From: Desulfobulbaceae bacterium
Lineage (GTDB): Bacteria; Desulfobacterota; Desulfobulbia; Desulfobulbales; DAOVSZ01
Direction: 5' to 3'
Assembly: GCA_030627725.1 (NCBI GenBank)
Contig: DAOVSZ010000030.1
Coordinates: 1 to 14,923 of the forward strand
Length of the DNA stretch: 14,923 nt
The notes below the pieces were generated by a model that saw only the letters and a program-made list of their open reading frames with translations, was not told the DNA's origin and did no database searches. Shown one piece after another: positions 6,610 to 12,982 of the stretch. Each line of letters opens with the position of its first letter. Positions within the stretch are counted from its first letter, which is position 1. The translations under genes and the position numbers were made by a program.

Positions 6610-6643
6610 AAGTCAGCCTCTTTTAGAGTTAGTTTCTTCACTC

Positions 6644-6819
6644 GTAACTATTCAGCTGCACTCCATCCGCTCATTCGCTGCGCTCACCAGCTGCACACGA
6701 TCAGGCCTTCTCGCATAGCCAACTATAGCTCGTCAGCCTGCTTGTGCACATCTGAAGCACTGCTGAACAGTTACAGGATGGAGTTTAGGCTATGTTTGCC
6801 GCTCCATCTGAATAGTTTC
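6644..6819 (-). repeat. Family A MITE-like repeat, copy 2, with target duplication
   Basis: A 176-bp element in inverse orientation to copy 1. Its plus-strand left end is GTAACTATTCAG (6644-6655) and its right end CTGAATAGTTTC (6808-6819), inverted repeats with one mismatch; a third motif CTGAACAGTTAC is at 6763-6774. Conserved blocks match copy 1 on the other strand: 6644-6661, 6691-6704, 6734-6753 and 6769-6781. It is flanked by a direct repeat: CTTCACTC at 6636-6643 and 6819-6826, extendable to TAGTTTCTTCACTC (6630-6643 and 6813-6826), where the extra bases overlap the element end. The element has no ORF; it carries a CGCTC-type hairpin about 6670-6688 absent from copy 1. Confidence 0.82.
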
Positions 6820-6984
6820 TTCACTCTTATGTTTACAACAAAAAACAGGATACGCAAGCCCAAATTGTTCATTCTGTGTTTCTGTTAAGTAGGATGTGTC
6901 ATTCTCAGCATGCATGCAAGCGAGAACGTCAGGAAGAGCAGGAATAAAAAAAACAACGTTTGAGATCTTTTGGAAAATCTTCGC

Positions 6985-7014
6985 TTGCAGTAACTGTTGA
7001 TTATAACATACAAT
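6985..7014 (+). promoter_or_regulatory. Candidate sigma-70 promoter of ald
   Basis: TTGCAG (6985-6990), an 18-bp spacer and TACAAT (7009-7014; 5 of 6). A start near 7021 gives a leader of about 70 nt that includes the solo repeat end. An opposite-strand extended -10, TGTTATAAT, overlaps it at 7000-7008 but lacks a good -35. Confidence 0.4.
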
Positions 7015-7028
7015 ATGATAACAGTCCC

Positions 7029-7040
7029 GTAACTATTCAG
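7029..7040 (+). repeat. Solo family A end motif
   Basis: GTAACTATTCAG, an exact 12-base match to the ends of the family A repeats, standing alone in the predicted ald leader. The following GTGGGCC resembles the ATGGMGC continuation of the outer left end of the family. No partner end is seen within the next 100 bp, so this looks like a remnant. Confidence 0.6.
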
Positions 7041-7093
7041 GTGGGCCAATTATTTAGTTCCAACTGAAAAAGTTGCTCATGAGGTGAAAAACT

Positions 7094-8206
7094 ATGATTA
7101 TCGGAGTGCCCAAAGAGATAAAGGACAAAGAGTTCAGAGTAGGTATTGTCCCTGCCGGCGTAAAATCCCTGGTGTCGACCGGGCATAGGGTTTTCATTGA
7201 AAAGAAAGCAGGTGTCGGCAGTGATATCAGCGACAAGGAGTTCAAAAAGGCAGGGGCGGAGATTGTAAAGAGTCCTGAAGAGGTATATGGCAGAGCGGAT
7301 ATGGTCATCAAGGTGAAAGAGCCGCTTCCTGACGAATATGACTATCTCCGGCCGGACCTGATCTTGTATACCTATCTCCATCTGGCGCCGTTGCCGGACC
7401 TGACGGAGGTGCTTCTGGAAAGGAAGATAATCGGCATCGGTTATGAAACCGTCCAGCTGGACAACGGGTATCTTCCCCTTCTTGCGCCTATGAGCGAGGT
7501 TGCAGGACGGATGTCCATTCAGGTCGGAGCGCATCATTTGCAGAGGGAAGAAGGGGGGCGGGGGATTCTTCTTGGGGGAGTCCCCGGCGTCGAACACGGG
7601 TATGTCGTTATTATCGGAGGCGGGTCGGTCGGCAGCAATGCAGCCCGTGTTGCAGCAGCGCTCGGCGCGACAGTCACGGTGATTGACAGGGATATGCACC
7701 GGCTGGCGTATCTTGAAGATATTTTTTCAGGGCGGGTAAACACCCTGATGTCCAACGAACATAATATACGCCAGGAGATAAAAAAAGCCGATCTTGTGGT
7801 CGGCGCCGTGCTTCTCCCAGGCAGCAGCGCTCCGAAACTGGTGACACGGCAGATGCTCTCAAAGATGAAAAAGGGAGCTGTTATTGTCGATGTGGCGATT
7901 GACCAGGGCGGGTGCGTAGAGACCTCAAAACCGACAACACACTCAAAACCTACCTATGTGGTTGATGATATCATTCACTATTGTGTTGCCAATATGCCTG
8001 GAGCGGTGCCGAGAACTTCAACCTTTGCCTTGACAAATGTGACCTTGCCGTATGCATTGGAAATTGCGAACAGCGGTCTTGCAAAGGCAGTTTCGGAAAA
8101 TGAACCCTTGAAACGAGGCATCAACGTCTATAAGGGGAATCTGCTGAACAGGGAGGTGGCCGAGTCGCAGGGCAGAGAGTGGGTCGATGATATGAAGTTT
8201 ACATAA
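7094..8206 (+). CDS. ald: NAD-dependent alanine dehydrogenase
   Basis: Interconverts L-alanine and pyruvate plus ammonia with NAD(H). The 370-residue length is typical. Residues known to be essential in the family are at their usual numbers: R15 (substrate), K75 in VKVKEPLP context, H96 in YTYLHLAPLPDL, D270 in VDVAIDQGG. The Rossmann nucleotide site is VVIIGGGSVGSNAARVA (171-187) with D198 after the second strand, which selects NAD over NADP. The ATG has a GAGGTG ribosome-binding site 7 nt upstream. It is followed after 18 bp by a cyclic-nucleotide-binding-domain gene on the same strand, so the two are probably one transcript. Related lysine/saccharopine-type dehydrogenases and transhydrogenase alpha share the fold, but the full pattern is that of Ald. 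Confidence 0.96.
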   Translation: MIIGVPKEIKDKEFRVGIVPAGVKSLVSTGHRVFIEKKAGVGSDISDKEFKKAGAEIVKSPEEVYGRADMVIKVKEPLPDEYDYLRPDLILYTYLHLAPLPDLTEVLLERKIIGIGYETVQLDNGYLPLLAPMSEVAGRMSIQVGAHHLQREEGGRGILLGGVPGVEHGYVVIIGGGSVGSNAARVAAALGATVTVIDRDMHRLAYLEDIFSGRVNTLMSNEHNIRQEIKKADLVVGAVLLPGSSAPKLVTRQMLSKMKKGAVIVDVAIDQGGCVETSKPTTHSKPTYVVDDIIHYCVANMPGAVPRTSTFALTNVTLPYALEIANSGLAKAVSENEPLKRGINVYKGNLLNREVAESQGREWVDDMKFT

Positions 8207-8224
8207 CTATTTAAGGATACAACT

Positions 8225-8764
8225 ATGCGAGAGACAAATTATCTTAAAGAAAATGAAGGCGTGTTAAATATATTGAAGCGGATCGAGAAGTTTCAGACCT
8301 TCTCGGATGACGACCTTCACTCATTTCTCGAACTGGGGAAGCTCCTGGAGTACAAGCCGGGAGAGGAGATTGTCAAGAAGGGTGAGGTTGACCACTGGGC
8401 ATATTTCCTGATTTCCGGCAGGGTAAAAGTTGTCAAGGAAAAGAAAACCCTTGGAATTCTCGAAAAGAGCGGAGAACTTTTCGGGGAGATGGGAGTCATA
8501 GACGGATCGCCAAGAACAGCTTCCATATGGGCCCTTGATAAAACCCTGGTCCTGGGTGTTGACTGCTCCCTTTTAGGCAAGGAAAAGGAGACGCCCAGGC
8601 AGCTTGCATTCCATTATACGATATTCAGACTCTTTGCCGAGGTCCTCGCCGACCGTCTCAGGGTCACCACATCTGAATTGACAAAAGTTGCCGATGAGCT
8701 TGAAAAATTAAAGAAAAAAGTTTCGGATGGCGGGGATGAAAAGGAAGAGACGCTTTGGGTGTAG
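8225..8764 (+). CDS. Cyclic-nucleotide-binding domain protein without DNA-binding domain
   Basis: A 179-residue protein with one cNMP-binding beta-roll (about 18-135). The phosphate-binding cassette FGEMGVIDGSPRTASI (86-101) keeps the glutamate (E88) and arginine (R97) that contact the cyclic phosphate in CRP and PKA regulatory subunits, so ligand binding is plausible. After the domain a helix (about 129-165) with charged, coiled-coil-like spacing follows, then a polar tail; there is no helix-turn-helix, kinase or membrane segment. It therefore looks like a regulatory or scaffolding subunit acting by protein contact, not a transcription factor. It is 18 bp after ald with a weak AAGGAT ribosome-binding site, suggesting co-expression. 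A link between cyclic nucleotide and alanine metabolism is inference only. Confidence 0.85.
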   Translation: MRETNYLKENEGVLNILKRIEKFQTFSDDDLHSFLELGKLLEYKPGEEIVKKGEVDHWAYFLISGRVKVVKEKKTLGILEKSGELFGEMGVIDGSPRTASIWALDKTLVLGVDCSLLGKEKETPRQLAFHYTIFRLFAEVLADRLRVTTSELTKVADELEKLKKKVSDGGDEKEETLWV

Positions 8765-8841
8765 TTCTTTTCTGGAAGGACTTGCGGGTTAAGAAACTTC
8801 TCGTGCCCCGTAGTACCTGTAACGTGTAGTCCGCAATCCGC

Positions 8842-9786
8842 TTATCCCTTGGGGAAAGTCAGTTTCGCTATTTGCATGTACCGGAATGGATTGACCGTTT
8901 TGTTCGTGTGCCTGATTTCATAATGAAGATGAGGGCCTGTGCTCCTGCCGCTGTTTCCAAGCAGCCCTATCTGATCTCCCCTTTCAATTCTTTTCCCTTT
9001 GGCAGTCGTTATCTTTTGTAAATGCGAATACATGGTCGCGAATCCGTTTCCATGGTCAAGAAGGACATAGCTCCCGTATCCTGCATCATATCCACAGCGT
9101 TTTACTCTGCCTGCCGCGGTTGCTTTTATCGAGATCCCGGGGCGATTGGTGATGTCGATGCCTGCATGAAAGGCCGGCATGCCGTTGATCGGGTCAATTC
9201 TCCTGCCGTAGGGTGAAGTAATCTTCCCACGAACTGGAAAACCGAGCGGCACGGACCTGATGGTTTTCAGGTAACTGTCCGCAATGAAGATCTGGTCCTG
9301 GTATGATGAGTCATTGAAACTGACAAAAGGGCCACCGCTGTTGCGCTTGCCATGCGTAGAAACAGAGGTTACGCCGACGCTCGTAAGCACGGACTTCATC
9401 AGTTTGTTTCTTCTGTTCAGTTCGCTCACCGGGCCTTCCAGAAGCCGTTCCTTTTCAGCTTCGTATTGAGCTGTCAGGTTCAATTTGTCCTGTTCGATTT
9501 CGGTAAGAAGTTTTATGTGGAACTGTTCCTGGTGGATGACCTTGTTTTCAAAAATCGAAGATTTTATTTTTGTCTCGACAAGGGCTTTTTCGAGAACTGC
9601 AACTTTGTCTTCCAGTCCTGATTTGTTATGGATCTGTTTTATTGCTACGATGAAAGTGACTGAAATTATAATGAGAACGGATAACGCGATGATGCTGCCG
9701 AGACAAAGGAGTCTCCTGGGGGCGGAAAAAGCGGTTGTCTTGCCCAGATCACTTGAGATTATGATATGCATTTGATGGGGGGTCAT
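8842..9786 (-). CDS. Membrane-anchored M23 (LytM-type) metallopeptidase
   Basis: Cell-wall endopeptidase or a LytM-type regulator of amidases, facing the periplasm. In 314 residues: a cytoplasmic N-terminus, one membrane helix (about 26-50), a coiled-coil stalk (about 58-120), a linker, and the LytM domain (about 183-305). Zinc ligands H207 and D211 in HAGID and H288 in HLHYE are intact, as are the catalytic-type histidines H255 (MYSH) and H286, so it is predicted to be active, unlike degenerate EnvC/NlpD proteins. It follows a small membrane protein gene by 15 bp on the same strand, and both lie behind a sigma-54-type promoter. The ribosome-binding site before the ATG is weak; an alternative ATG five codons in has none. 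It is convergent with the cNMP-binding gene, with 77 bp between the stops holding only an imperfect stem (GGACTTGCGG near 8777 with CCGCAATCC near 8831). Confidence 0.9.
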   Translation of the reverse strand: MTPHQMHIIISSDLGKTTAFSAPRRLLCLGSIIALSVLIIISVTFIVAIKQIHNKSGLEDKVAVLEKALVETKIKSSIFENKVIHQEQFHIKLLTEIEQDKLNLTAQYEAEKERLLEGPVSELNRRNKLMKSVLTSVGVTSVSTHGKRNSGGPFVSFNDSSYQDQIFIADSYLKTIRSVPLGFPVRGKITSPYGRRIDPINGMPAFHAGIDITNRPGISIKATAAGRVKRCGYDAGYGSYVLLDHGNGFATMYSHLQKITTAKGKRIERGDQIGLLGNSGRSTGPHLHYEIRHTNKTVNPFRYMQIAKLTFPKG

Positions 9787-9801
9787 TTCATATTCTTATT
9801 C

Positions 9802-10176
9802 TTATCCGCTCCGTGCCTCCGATGCGACCAGGAGCAGAATTTTCGCCAGGTTCCGTCGCTTCTCCGCCAGCCTTTTCTTTTGGGCCGGCGTCAGATCATG
9901 CAGACTGGGAAGGCGCCTTGCCTTCACAGACCTGTCGATGGCCGGATGGTTCTCTCCGGGGACGGAAACAGCTGTTTTTTCATTTTCATGACTGTTCGTT
10001 GTTTTTTTGTTCTGCCCAGCGCCTGAAAAATCCACAGATGCAAAGCAGACAACAGTAAACGCCAGAAGAATAAACACTGCTAACGTTATAACAAGGACAT
10101 GTATTCCCTTTTTATCAGCGCAAACGTATTTGGAGGCGCCAGGGCCTTCATTCATAAATTCCATTGATATATTCAT
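9802..10176 (-). CDS. Hypothetical small membrane protein, first gene of the M23 operon
   Basis: A 124-residue protein not recognised as any family. It has a polar N-terminus with a cysteine at 19, one membrane helix (about 25-47), a polar Asn/Lys/Glu-rich linker and a basic C-terminal helix (about 88-121, LTPAQKKRLAEKRRNLAKILLLVASEA region). The reading frame is supported by a GGAG ribosome-binding site exactly 7 nt before the ATG, by a well-placed sigma-54 promoter, and by tight coupling (15 bp) to the M23 peptidase gene. The orientation could place the basic helix in the periplasm, where it might contact wall or the peptidase stalk; this is inference. It could be a regulator or partner of the peptidase. 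Residue composition is like that of its neighbours, with no sign of decay. Confidence 0.75.
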   Translation of the reverse strand: MNISMEFMNEGPGASKYVCADKKGIHVLVITLAVFILLAFTVVCFASVDFSGAGQNKKTTNSHENEKTAVSVPGENHPAIDRSVKARRLPSLHDLTPAQKKRLAEKRRNLAKILLLVASEARSG

Positions 10177-10212
10177 ACTCTTTCTCCGGTCGATTGGTTC
10201 ACTTCGTTTTAA

Positions 10213-10228
10213 AGCAATTAATGTGCCA
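10213..10228 (-). promoter_or_regulatory. Sigma-54 (RpoN) promoter of the membrane protein-M23 operon
   Basis: On the minus strand TGGCAC, five bases (ATTAA), TTGCT: an exact match to the -24/-12 core TGGCAC-N5-TTGC, preceded by C and with GG and GC ten bases apart as required. The start would be near 10202, giving a leader of about 26 nt with the GGAG ribosome-binding site at 10184-10187. A possible activator site is the inverted repeat AACTC (10259-10263)/GAGTT (10280-10284), about 60-80 bp upstream of the start. Sigma-54 promoters need an AAA+ activator; none is encoded here. Confidence 0.8.
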
Positions 10229-10326
10229 GGTGTATGGAGAAGTTCGTTTTCGCTCTATAACTCATTGAAAATATTGTAAGAGTTGCAGGAGTGAAGTATG
10301 TTTGAGTAATAATTTTTTTACGGAGT

Positions 10327-10366
10327 GCTATAAAATAATTTTAGTATTAGAAAATTATTTTATAGC
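10327..10366. repeat. Perfect 16-bp AT-rich hairpin
   Basis: GCTATAAAATAATTTT (10327-10342) and AAAATTATTTTATAGC (10351-10366) are exact inverse complements around the 8-nt loop AGTATTAG. It begins 12 bp past the stop of the minus-strand polytopic gene. Neither strand has a run of Ts right after the stem (minus continues ACTCCG, plus continues GTTATGG), so it is not a classic intrinsic terminator; it may be a 3' stabilising stem, a protein site or a small-element remnant. Confidence 0.85.
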
Positions 10367-10378
10367 GTTATGGATATC

Positions 10379-12820
10379 TCATTCGCCGGATGCCGTTTGC
10401 GGAAAGGACACAAGCGCTATGGCATAAAACCCCAGAGCCAGCAGGATTACCACTGTAAAGCCGAAATGAATGGCTGTCAGGGTGGCGAGAACGGCGCTTA
10501 TGACTGAGGCCCAGCCGTTTACCGCCCAGGCCCAGGGCACAAGCCCCGGCGTTTGATCGCTGAGAGTGGTGATTCCGAGGGGGAACGGCATTCCCATACA
10601 GAAGGCAAGGGGGGCGATCAAGATAACCGTCAGAGAGATTCGAAGAATATCAGGTCCCCCTGTCAGTCCATTTAAAACCGGACTCAGGAAAAAGATGTAC
10701 AAGAGGCCCATAAAGGCGATGATGGTTATCGGGAGGGCAACAGGGTTTCGGTCTTGACGCGCCAGGATCCTGTGGCTGCTGAAGGCGCTTCCGAGCCCGG
10801 CAAACAGAAGAAAGCCCGTCAGCACTACGGCCACGGCATAAAGCGGGTGGTGCAGGAACAGGATGAATTTCTGGATGCAGGCGATCTCCATGAAAAGAAA
10901 GGCAAGACCTATGCTGAAAAAATAGGTGAGCGTCTTGCCTTTTCCGTGTATGCTCTGTTGCTTTTTTTTCCCCGCCCTGTAAAAAAGAAGAGGAAGCAGG
11001 ATCAGCACAACACTTGCTGCTGCCGCCTGCAGCAGAGTGACGATAAGAATCAGATATCCCCACTCCAGAAGAGGAATTCCCCCACGGCCCCGCAGGGAAA
11101 GGATCTCAGGAAGTATCCGCCATTTGAAAAAATGAAAGAAATAGGGACGTTCGTCCGTAGCCGGGGCAATGTTGAATTTGTAGCGGTCTAGAAAGTCTTG
11201 ACGTCCGTTCCCAACCAAAGACAGCGCTCCCTGATAAAAAAAAGGTTCTGAGAGGATGTTATAACGGTTTGGTTCCGTCCCGTGGATTCCGGGATAGTAG
11301 GCAAGATCAAAGGACCGCGTACGGCAGAATTTTTTGAGCGCGGCAATTTCTTCGGCTGTAACCCGACCATTCTTGATCAGGAGCGTGCTGGTCTGCCAGC
11401 TGCGGATGAGGATCAATTGATTGTGTGGATCGGATACACCTGTATTTTCGAGTGCAACCGCAGCGGTTGCGATGAGTTTCAGTGTGTCACGGGGCGGCAT
11501 CCTGATCCAGCGGCTTAATGACACAAAGCCGCCGGCCGAAAGACGGTCAATATACCTTTCGAGCGCCTCTACGGTGTAGAGATACGTTTCACTCAAGGCA
11601 TACAGGCCTGCGGATGCGGCGCTGAAGGCATCAAGTGGGCCAAGCTGTATCAGGTCGTAGCGTTTGCCTGTGGTACTCACGAATGCTCGCGCCTCGGCCA
11701 CATGAATATCAACCTCCTGCCGGTTGTAAATGTTGCCTGCAAAGTCTCCATAGACATTTTTTACCAGGTCGAGCATCTGTCGATTCATTTCAACCGCATC
11801 AATAGACGGCGCCCTGTGGTACAGAGCCTGCAGAACGTCCATGCCGCCGCCACTTCCCAGAATCAGCGCCTTTTCGATGGCCGCCAGATGGTAGGGCAGG
11901 GCGGAAGGGGTCTGGTCGAGCCAGGAAAGGGTCTCTCTGCCGGCTCCCGGATTAGTTATGACGCTTATGCCGTCACCATCCGTAAATACTGCAAGTTGCG
12001 GTGATGGTTCTCCCGTAGCGTTCATGCTGAGCCCCGGGGCATATCGAAGCGGTACAACAGGGCTTTTGATCACTGTAAGAAGCCCGAGCGGACTTGAGTG
12101 CTCTGAGATAATCCTGCTGCCGGAGACCTGCAGCTGCTGCGAAAGTCCCTTGTAGGGGGAGATGGCCGGTTGTGTCCATGCCTCTGGAAAGAGAAAGGGG
12201 AAAAGAGATCCCAAGGCGAAAAGGAGCGCAAGAGAGCGGGGAGCACATTTCAACTCCAGCCAGGCGCATGCAACAGCCAGCATGCCGCCCGTTGCCAGAA
12301 GCTTGAGAGTCGTGCTCGGGAAGACCAGAAAGAGAAGGGCAACAATTGCAAGACTGCCTGCCGCAGCTCCGATAAGATCGGCGGCATAGATCCTTGAGAT
12401 GTTTTTCTTGTAACGGATAAGGCCGAGCGCAACGGTGTTTGCCGCAAAGAAGAAAGGAATCGCAAGCAGAAGATATAAAAGAAGAAGTCGGGGGAGCTGT
12501 CCTGCGTCCCAGAGGATTTCCTCCGGACTGAACCGGACCTGTTGCGCGATCAAAAAACAGCCCACGGTTGTCATGGAGAAGAGGGCGATATTGGTTAAGA
12601 ATATGAGAGAAAATTTTTTTTCAACATGCTTTTGGAGAAAGACGAGAAAGGCGCCGCTGGCGCCATAGCCGAGCATGGCAATGCTGATCACCATGTAGGC
12701 GAAGTGGTGCCACTGGATGATCGAGAAAAGACGCAGGAGGAGAATCTCGTAGGCCAGGGCGCATGCTGAAACAAGGGCGATTGAATAGCAAGGAGGTGTG
12801 TATTTTTTTGTTTCCGGCAT
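10379..12820 (-). CDS. Polytopic membrane protein with spermidine-synthase-like SAM fold
   Basis: An 813-residue three-part protein: an N-terminal membrane block (about 12-212, some six to seven helices), a soluble Rossmann domain (about 230-560) and a C-terminal membrane block (about 585-805, six to seven helices). The soluble part resembles spermidine synthase: ALILGSGGGMDVL (318-330) for SAM, acidic E344 after strand two, VAEARAF (374-380) and YDLIQLGPLDAFSAASAGLYALSE starting at 388. In active aminopropyltransferases this last loop reads D-x-x-D; here the first aspartate is replaced (G394) and only D397 remains, so the reaction is uncertain. The signature ATDERPYFFHF (554-564) and MEIACIQKFILFL-HHPLYA (644-662) are typical of this polytopic subgroup. 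The frame extends to a GTG at 12889, but that part is translated repeat DNA; the ATG at 12820 is preferred although no ribosome-binding site is clear. Confidence 0.8.
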   Translation of the reverse strand: MPETKKYTPPCYSIALVSACALAYEILLLRLFSIIQWHHFAYMVISIAMLGYGASGAFLVFLQKHVEKKFSLIFLTNIALFSMTTVGCFLIAQQVRFSPEEILWDAGQLPRLLLLYLLLAIPFFFAANTVALGLIRYKKNISRIYAADLIGAAAGSLAIVALLFLVFPSTTLKLLATGGMLAVACAWLELKCAPRSLALLFALGSLFPFLFPEAWTQPAISPYKGLSQQLQVSGSRIISEHSSPLGLLTVIKSPVVPLRYAPGLSMNATGEPSPQLAVFTDGDGISVITNPGAGRETLSWLDQTPSALPYHLAAIEKALILGSGGGMDVLQALYHRAPSIDAVEMNRQMLDLVKNVYGDFAGNIYNRQEVDIHVAEARAFVSTTGKRYDLIQLGPLDAFSAASAGLYALSETYLYTVEALERYIDRLSAGGFVSLSRWIRMPPRDTLKLIATAAVALENTGVSDPHNQLILIRSWQTSTLLIKNGRVTAEEIAALKKFCRTRSFDLAYYPGIHGTEPNRYNILSEPFFYQGALSLVGNGRQDFLDRYKFNIAPATDERPYFFHFFKWRILPEILSLRGRGGIPLLEWGYLILIVTLLQAAAASVVLILLPLLFYRAGKKKQQSIHGKGKTLTYFFSIGLAFLFMEIACIQKFILFLHHPLYAVAVVLTGFLLFAGLGSAFSSHRILARQDRNPVALPITIIAFMGLLYIFFLSPVLNGLTGGPDILRISLTVILIAPLAFCMGMPFPLGITTLSDQTPGLVPWAWAVNGWASVISAVLATLTAIHFGFTVVILLALGFYAIALVSFPQTASGE

Positions 12821-12827
12821 GGATGAT

Positions 12828-12963
12828 GAGATTTTTGATTTGAGATTTATGATCTTACGGAGTTTAATTTTTTCAAAATCGTGCAACACGAATCGGCAAC
12901 ATTCGAGATACTCACAACACCTGTCTCTATAACTCGCGTTTTAAATCTGAAATCAAAAATCTG
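12828..12963. repeat. AT-rich inverted repeat between pcm and the polytopic gene
   Basis: The 21-base stretch at 12828-12848 (core ATTTTTGATTT) is the inverse complement of 12943-12963 with two mismatches. The right arm is followed by a second, partial copy (12957-12978, AAATCTGAAATCTCAAATTT). The spacer of about 94 bp has no ORF. It separates pcm from the gene downstream and could form a long stem in the transcript or be a decayed element. Confidence 0.65.
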
Positions 12964-12982
12964 AAATCTCAAATTTATGTTT

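Larger units (their letters stand above)
6827..7093. other. Upstream region of ald
   Basis: A 267-bp stretch without a gene, between family A copy 2 and ald. It contains the self-complementary GCATGCATGC (6908-6917) framed by arms TTCTC (6902-6906) and GCGAGAA (6920-6926), a possible operator; a candidate promoter at 6985-7014; a solo family A end at 7029-7040; a small CAACT/AGTTG hairpin (7061-7075); and the GAGGTG ribosome-binding site of ald (7081-7086). Confidence 0.6.

Noticed and set aside
6971..6990. Sigma-54 promoter upstream of ald (TGG...TTGC)
   Set aside because: GG and GC are 13 bases apart instead of 10.
7037..7699. Minus-strand 220-residue open frame opposite ald
   Set aside because: It is a shadow of the ald coding frame with low-complexity content and no family features.
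8765..8841. Terminator between the convergent cNMP-binding and M23 genes
   Set aside because: Only an imperfect, widely spaced stem (8777-8786 with 8831-8839) without a T-run is visible.
12821..12889. GTG start giving an 836-residue polytopic protein
   Set aside because: The extra 23 residues are translated AT-rich repeat DNA without a ribosome-binding site; the ATG at 12820 precedes the first family-like residues.
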